Assembly (NCBI RefSeq): GCF_003311645.1
Contig: NZ_QEST01000102.1
Coordinates: 1-43,915, forward strand
Source of the DNA: Streptomyces sp. PT12
Lineage (GTDB): Bacteria; Actinomycetota; Actinomycetes; Streptomycetales; Streptomycetaceae
Length of the DNA stretch: 43,915 bases
Reading direction: 5' to 3'
Shown here: one piece after another, positions 40,697-43,915 of the stretch
Position numbering within the stretch: position 1 is the first letter of the stretch
How the letters are laid out: each line of letters begins with the position of its first letter
Position numbers and translations under genes: made by a program
The notes under the pieces: model-generated
Told to the model about the DNA's origin: nothing
Seen by the model: the letters and a program-made list of their open reading frames with translations, nothing else
The model's database searches: none

Positions 40697-42946
40697 ATGG
40701 CACGGCGTAACGACGCGGGCCGCGGGCCGCTGATCCGGCTCGGCCGCCTGGTGGCGCGGCGCGGCGGCGCGATCCTGCTGGCCGCCGCCGCGACCCTGCT
40801 GGGCCTCGGCGCCTACGGGGCCGGGGCGCAGGCGGACCTGGACCTCGCGCGCTGGGACGCGCCGGGCACCGAGTCGGTGCGGGCCCAGGAGGTGCTGCGC
40901 GAGGAGTTCGGCACGGGCAACCCCAACCTGGCGCTCCTGGTGACCGCCGAGGGCGGCGACGTCGACGACCCGGCGGTCGCCGCCGCGGGCCGCGACCTGG
41001 CCGACGAGCTGGCCGGGCACCCCATGGTCAGCGACGTGTCCTCCTACTGGGACGGCGGCGACCCGGCGCTGCGCTCCAGCGGCGGCGAACGCGCCCTGAT
41101 CCTGGCCCGCCTGGAGGGCAGCGCGACCGAGACCCGCGCCGAGCTGGCCGACCTGTCGCCGGAACTGGCCCGTGACAGCCCGCGGATCAGCGTCACTGTG
41201 GGCGGTCAGGAAGAGGTGTCACGGCAGATCGGCGAACAGGCCGCCAGGGACTTCCTGACCGCCGAGGCGATCGTCCTGCCGTCCGTCGTGCTGCTGCTGA
41301 TCCTGGTCTACCGGCGCACCGTCGCCGCGCTGCTGACCGTCGGCGTCGGGCTGTTCTCCGTGCTCGGCACGATGGCCGGGCTGCGGCTGCTCGCGCAGTT
41401 CACCGAGGTGTCCACCTTCGCCGCCAACCTCGCGCTGGTCCTGGGACTCGGCCTGGGCATCGACTACAGCCTGTTCCTCATCAACCGCTACCGCGAGGAA
41501 CGCGCCGCGGGCCGCGCCGTCGACGAGGCCGTCGCGCACGCCGTGCCCGCGGCCGGACGCACCATCGTCTTCAGCGGCGTCACCGTCGCCGTATCGCTGA
41601 GCACGCTGCTGGTCTTCCCGTTCTTCTTCCTCAGCTCCTTCGCCTACGCGGGCATCCTGGTCGTCGCCACGGCCGTCGCCGGCGCCGTCGTCGTGCTGCC
41701 CGCCGCGCTCGTCCGCTGGGGCCACCGCGTCGACCGCCCGGCCACCGGGGCGCCCGGCCGCTTCTGGCACCGCATGGCGCTCGGCGTGATGCGCCGCCCG
41801 GTGCTCACCGGCACCGCCGCGCTCGCCGTGCTGCTTTTCCTGGCTTCCCCGCTGCTCGGCCTGCGCCTCGGCCTGCCCGACCAGCGCACCCTCCCCGAGG
41901 GCACATCGAGCCGCGTCGCCTCCGAGGAGATCCGCGAGAACTTCGCCGCCGAGCCCACCGACACGGTCTTCGTCGTCACCGAGGGAGCGTCCGACCCCGC
42001 CGCCACCGCCGAACGGGCCGCCGCCCTCTCCCGCGTCGAGGGCGTCTTCCACGTCATCTCCCCCGAGGGCATCCACCGGGACGGTCGGCGCGTCGGCCCG
42101 GCCCCCGCGTCCGCGGGGAAGATGACCGCCGACGGCACCACCCGCCTCTCGGTGGTGCCCACCCAGGACGCCATGGACGGCGACGTGCCCGGCCTGGTCG
42201 CCGACATCCGCGCCGTGCCCGCCCCCGAGGGCACCCTGGTCGGCGGCTACCCGGCCGAGACGACCGACTTCCGCGCCACCCTGCTCGACCGCGTTCCGCT
42301 GGTGGCCGCGCTGATCCTGCTGATCACGTGCGGCGTCCTGTTCCTGATGACCGGAAGCGTGCTGCTGCCCGTCAAGGCCACGGTGCTCAACCTCCTGAGC
42401 CTCTCGGTGATGTTCGGCGCCCTGGTGTGGGTCTTCCAGGACGGCAACCTCTCCGGCGTCCTCGGCTTCACCCCCACGGGATCGATCGAGCCCAGCATCC
42501 CGATGCTGATGTTCTGCGTCACCTACGGCCTGTCGATGGACTACGAGGTGTTCCTGCTGGCCCGCGTCAAGGAGGAGTACGACCGCACCGGCGACACCCG
42601 CGCCGCCGTGGCCGCGGCGATCGGCCGCACCGCGCCCCTGATCACCGCCGCCGCGGGCATCCTGGTGCTGACCTTCGCCACCTACGCCACCAGCGGCGTC
42701 GTCTTCCTCAAGGAGCTGGGCATCGGAACGGCGCTGGTCATCCTCGCCGACGCCACCTTGATCCGCATGGTGCTGCTGCCGGTCTCCATGCGCCTGGCCG
42801 GGCGCGGCAATTGGTGGGCCCCGCGCCCCCTGCGCCGCCTGCACGCCAGGATCGGCCTCGCCGAGAGCCCGGCCCCCGCGCCCGAAGGCCCCGGAGGCCC
42901 CGGAGAACGCGGGGACGCCGTACTGCCGAGGGAGTACGCGGGATGA
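40697..42946 (+). CDS. MMPL/RND family transporter
   Basis: 749 residues with the RND-type double layout: helix 1 at about 20-40, an extracellular domain (40-185), five helices (about 190-345), helix 7 (about 370-390), a second extracellular domain and five C-terminal helices (about 530-715). The proton-relay motifs are GIDYSLFLINR (about 255-265) and SMDYEVFLLAR (about 613-623). MMPL proteins export lipids, siderophores or polyketides. Start ATG with AAGGGA upstream; a repeat-rich leader precedes it. The divergent SARP gene is a likely regulator. The cargo is unknown. Confidence 0.95.
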   Translation: MARRNDAGRGPLIRLGRLVARRGGAILLAAAATLLGLGAYGAGAQADLDLARWDAPGTESVRAQEVLREEFGTGNPNLALLVTAEGGDVDDPAVAAAGRDLADELAGHPMVSDVSSYWDGGDPALRSSGGERALILARLEGSATETRAELADLSPELARDSPRISVTVGGQEEVSRQIGEQAARDFLTAEAIVLPSVVLLLILVYRRTVAALLTVGVGLFSVLGTMAGLRLLAQFTEVSTFAANLALVLGLGLGIDYSLFLINRYREERAAGRAVDEAVAHAVPAAGRTIVFSGVTVAVSLSTLLVFPFFFLSSFAYAGILVVATAVAGAVVVLPAALVRWGHRVDRPATGAPGRFWHRMALGVMRRPVLTGTAALAVLLFLASPLLGLRLGLPDQRTLPEGTSSRVASEEIRENFAAEPTDTVFVVTEGASDPAATAERAAALSRVEGVFHVISPEGIHRDGRRVGPAPASAGKMTADGTTRLSVVPTQDAMDGDVPGLVADIRAVPAPEGTLVGGYPAETTDFRATLLDRVPLVAALILLITCGVLFLMTGSVLLPVKATVLNLLSLSVMFGALVWVFQDGNLSGVLGFTPTGSIEPSIPMLMFCVTYGLSMDYEVFLLARVKEEYDRTGDTRAAVAAAIGRTAPLITAAAGILVLTFATYATSGVVFLKELGIGTALVILADATLIRMVLLPVSMRLAGRGNWWAPRPLRRLHARIGLAESPAPAPEGPGGPGERGDAVLPREYAG

Positions 42947-42982
42947 CCACGCGCGGCTGACGCGGCCACCCGCCCCGCCGAC

Positions 42983-42988
42983 TAGCGT
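42983..42988 (+). promoter_or_regulatory. -10 box TAGCGT (leaderless start at 42996)
   Basis: TAGCGT, seven bases (gaccgcc), then ATG. Matches the sortase gene in box and spacing. Confidence 0.5.
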
Positions 42989-42995
42989 GACCGCC

Positions 42996-43915
42996 ATGAC
43001 CGCACCTCCCACCGGGGCGGGCCGCCATCACGGCCCGCCCTGGCAGCGCTGGCTCGCCGACCCGCCCCCCGCGGCCAGGCTCCCGTGGCTGTCGACCCTC
43101 GCGGTCCTGCTCCTCCAGTTCGCCGGCTCGCACGTCGCCGCCGTCAACCAGCCCGAGCGCCTCGACCTCGACGTCCTCTCCCGCGCCCTGCTGGTCCTCG
43201 GCCCCGCGCTGCTGCTCCTGCGCCACCGCGCCCCCGCCCACGTCGCCGTCGCCACCGCCGCGATCGCGCTGCTCTACCTCTCCCTCGGCTACCCGTACGG
43301 GCCGGTGTTCCTGAGCGTCGTGGTGGGGGCGTTCGGCGCCGTCGTCGCCGGGCACCGCCGGGCCGCCTGGTGCGCCATGGGCCTGCTGTGGGCCGGGCAC
43401 CTGGCCGTCGGGCACTGGCTGTACCGCTGGCTGCCGCCCGAAGGGGACACCGCCCGCGGCTGGGGCCTCGACGGCGGCCTCGCCGCCTGGGCCGTGGCGG
43501 TGCTCGCCGTCTCCGAGCTGGTCCGCGTCCGCCGCGAGCAGCTGGCCAGGGAACGGGCCGCCCGCCGCGAGGCCGAACGCCGCCGCGCCGACGAGGAACG
43601 GCTGCGCATCGCCCGCGAGCTGCACGACGTGCTCGCCCACAGCATCTCGGTGATCAACGTCCAGGCGGGCGTCGGCCTCGCCCTGCTCGACTCCGACCCC
43701 GAACAGGCCCGCACCGCCCTGACCACCATCAAGTCCGCGAGCAAGGAGGCCCTGGGCGAGGTGCGCCAGGTCCTCGACGCCCTGCGCGCCCCGGGCGCCG
43801 CGCCCCGCGCGCCCGCGCCGGGGCTCGACCGGCTGCCCGAGCTGGCCGAACAGGCGGGCCGCGCGGGCCTGTCGGTCGCCACCGAGACGCGGGGGAGACC
43901 CGCACCGCTGCCCCC
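42996..43915 (+). CDS. Two-component sensor histidine kinase (HisKA_3 type), cut by the window end
   Basis: 306 codons are visible before the sequence ends. The N-terminal part has several membrane helices (about 30-50, 62-76, 84-97, 100-118, 122-140, 160-175). A coiled, Arg/Glu-rich linker (178-203) leads to the dimerisation domain with the phospho-acceptor His210 in RIARELHDVLAHSISV. The ATP-binding domain lies beyond the window, and its response regulator is probably next. The frame is open throughout and the leaderless -10 box supports the start. Confidence 0.93.
   Translation, partial: MTAPPTGAGRHHGPPWQRWLADPPPAARLPWLSTLAVLLLQFAGSHVAAVNQPERLDLDVLSRALLVLGPALLLLRHRAPAHVAVATAAIALLYLSLGYPYGPVFLSVVVGAFGAVVAGHRRAAWCAMGLLWAGHLAVGHWLYRWLPPEGDTARGWGLDGGLAAWAVAVLAVSELVRVRREQLARERAARREAERRRADEERLRIARELHDVLAHSISVINVQAGVGLALLDSDPEQARTALTTIKSASKEALGEVRQVLDALRAPGAAPRAPAPGLDRLPELAEQAGRAGLSVATETRGRPAPLP

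Noticed and set aside
1-43915. tRNA, rRNA, riboswitch, CRISPR array, transposase or phage attachment site
   Set aside because: I looked for tRNA-like arms, regularly spaced repeats and transposase motifs on both strands and found none that I could support.

Overview
This window is high-GC actinobacterial DNA, most likely Streptomyces or a close relative. Many starts are GTG or TTG, codons end in G or C, and the gene families (DUF574-type methyltransferase, LVIVD-repeat protein, DUF305 lipoprotein, DUF6421, SARP regulator, class F-type sortase) are typical of that group. I found no tRNA, rRNA, CRISPR array or intact insertion sequence.

Region 1 (1-4729) is the downstream end of a modular type I polyketide synthase (PKS) cluster. 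It holds the end of one module (KR-ACP-docking domain) and a complete KS-AT-ACP module. There is no thioesterase, so chain release must happen elsewhere or in trans. A 13-unit array of 11-bp repeats separates the two genes. A DUF574-type methyltransferase closes the region in convergent overlap.

Region 2 (about 5500-8350) is a gene graveyard. It contains a frameshifted serine/threonine kinase with a zinc-ribbon tail, a second frameshifted gene of unknown function, and a cluster of LacI-type palindromes. The 14-bp palindrome GGAGAGCGCTCTCC occurs five times between 185 and 8480, mostly inside genes, and I did not find it again in the rest of the window.

Region 3 (8354-18969) is mostly minus-strand metabolism. 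It has a polyol dehydrogenase, a three-gene cytoplasmic molybdo-enzyme redox operon, a CbiX-like protein, uracil-DNA glycosylase coupled to a BadF-type sugar kinase, a BNR-repeat protein, a ferredoxin-NADP reductase, a small basic-tailed protein and a DUF305 lipoprotein.

Region 4 (19102-29344) holds a secreted LVIVD protein, a TetR regulator with its operator, a HAD hydrolase, an M56 protease with a membrane partner, a GNAT enzyme, a glycerophosphodiesterase, the DUF6421-SDR-lyase operon and an acyltransferase.

Region 5 (29601-43915) holds a thioredoxin-like protein, etfB-etfA, a CitE-like lyase, a ROK kinase followed by an ATPase-Nudix fusion, a sortase with a secreted neighbour, an M20 dipeptidase, an FAD oxidoreductase, a SARP regulator divergent from an MMPL transporter, and a histidine kinase cut off by the window edge.

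Regulatory architecture is unusually readable. Nine starts carry a TAnnnT box 6-8 nt upstream, which predicts leaderless mRNAs. Three upstream regions carry different short tandem repeats (11, 15 and 13 bp). Several convergent pairs overlap or share hairpin terminators.
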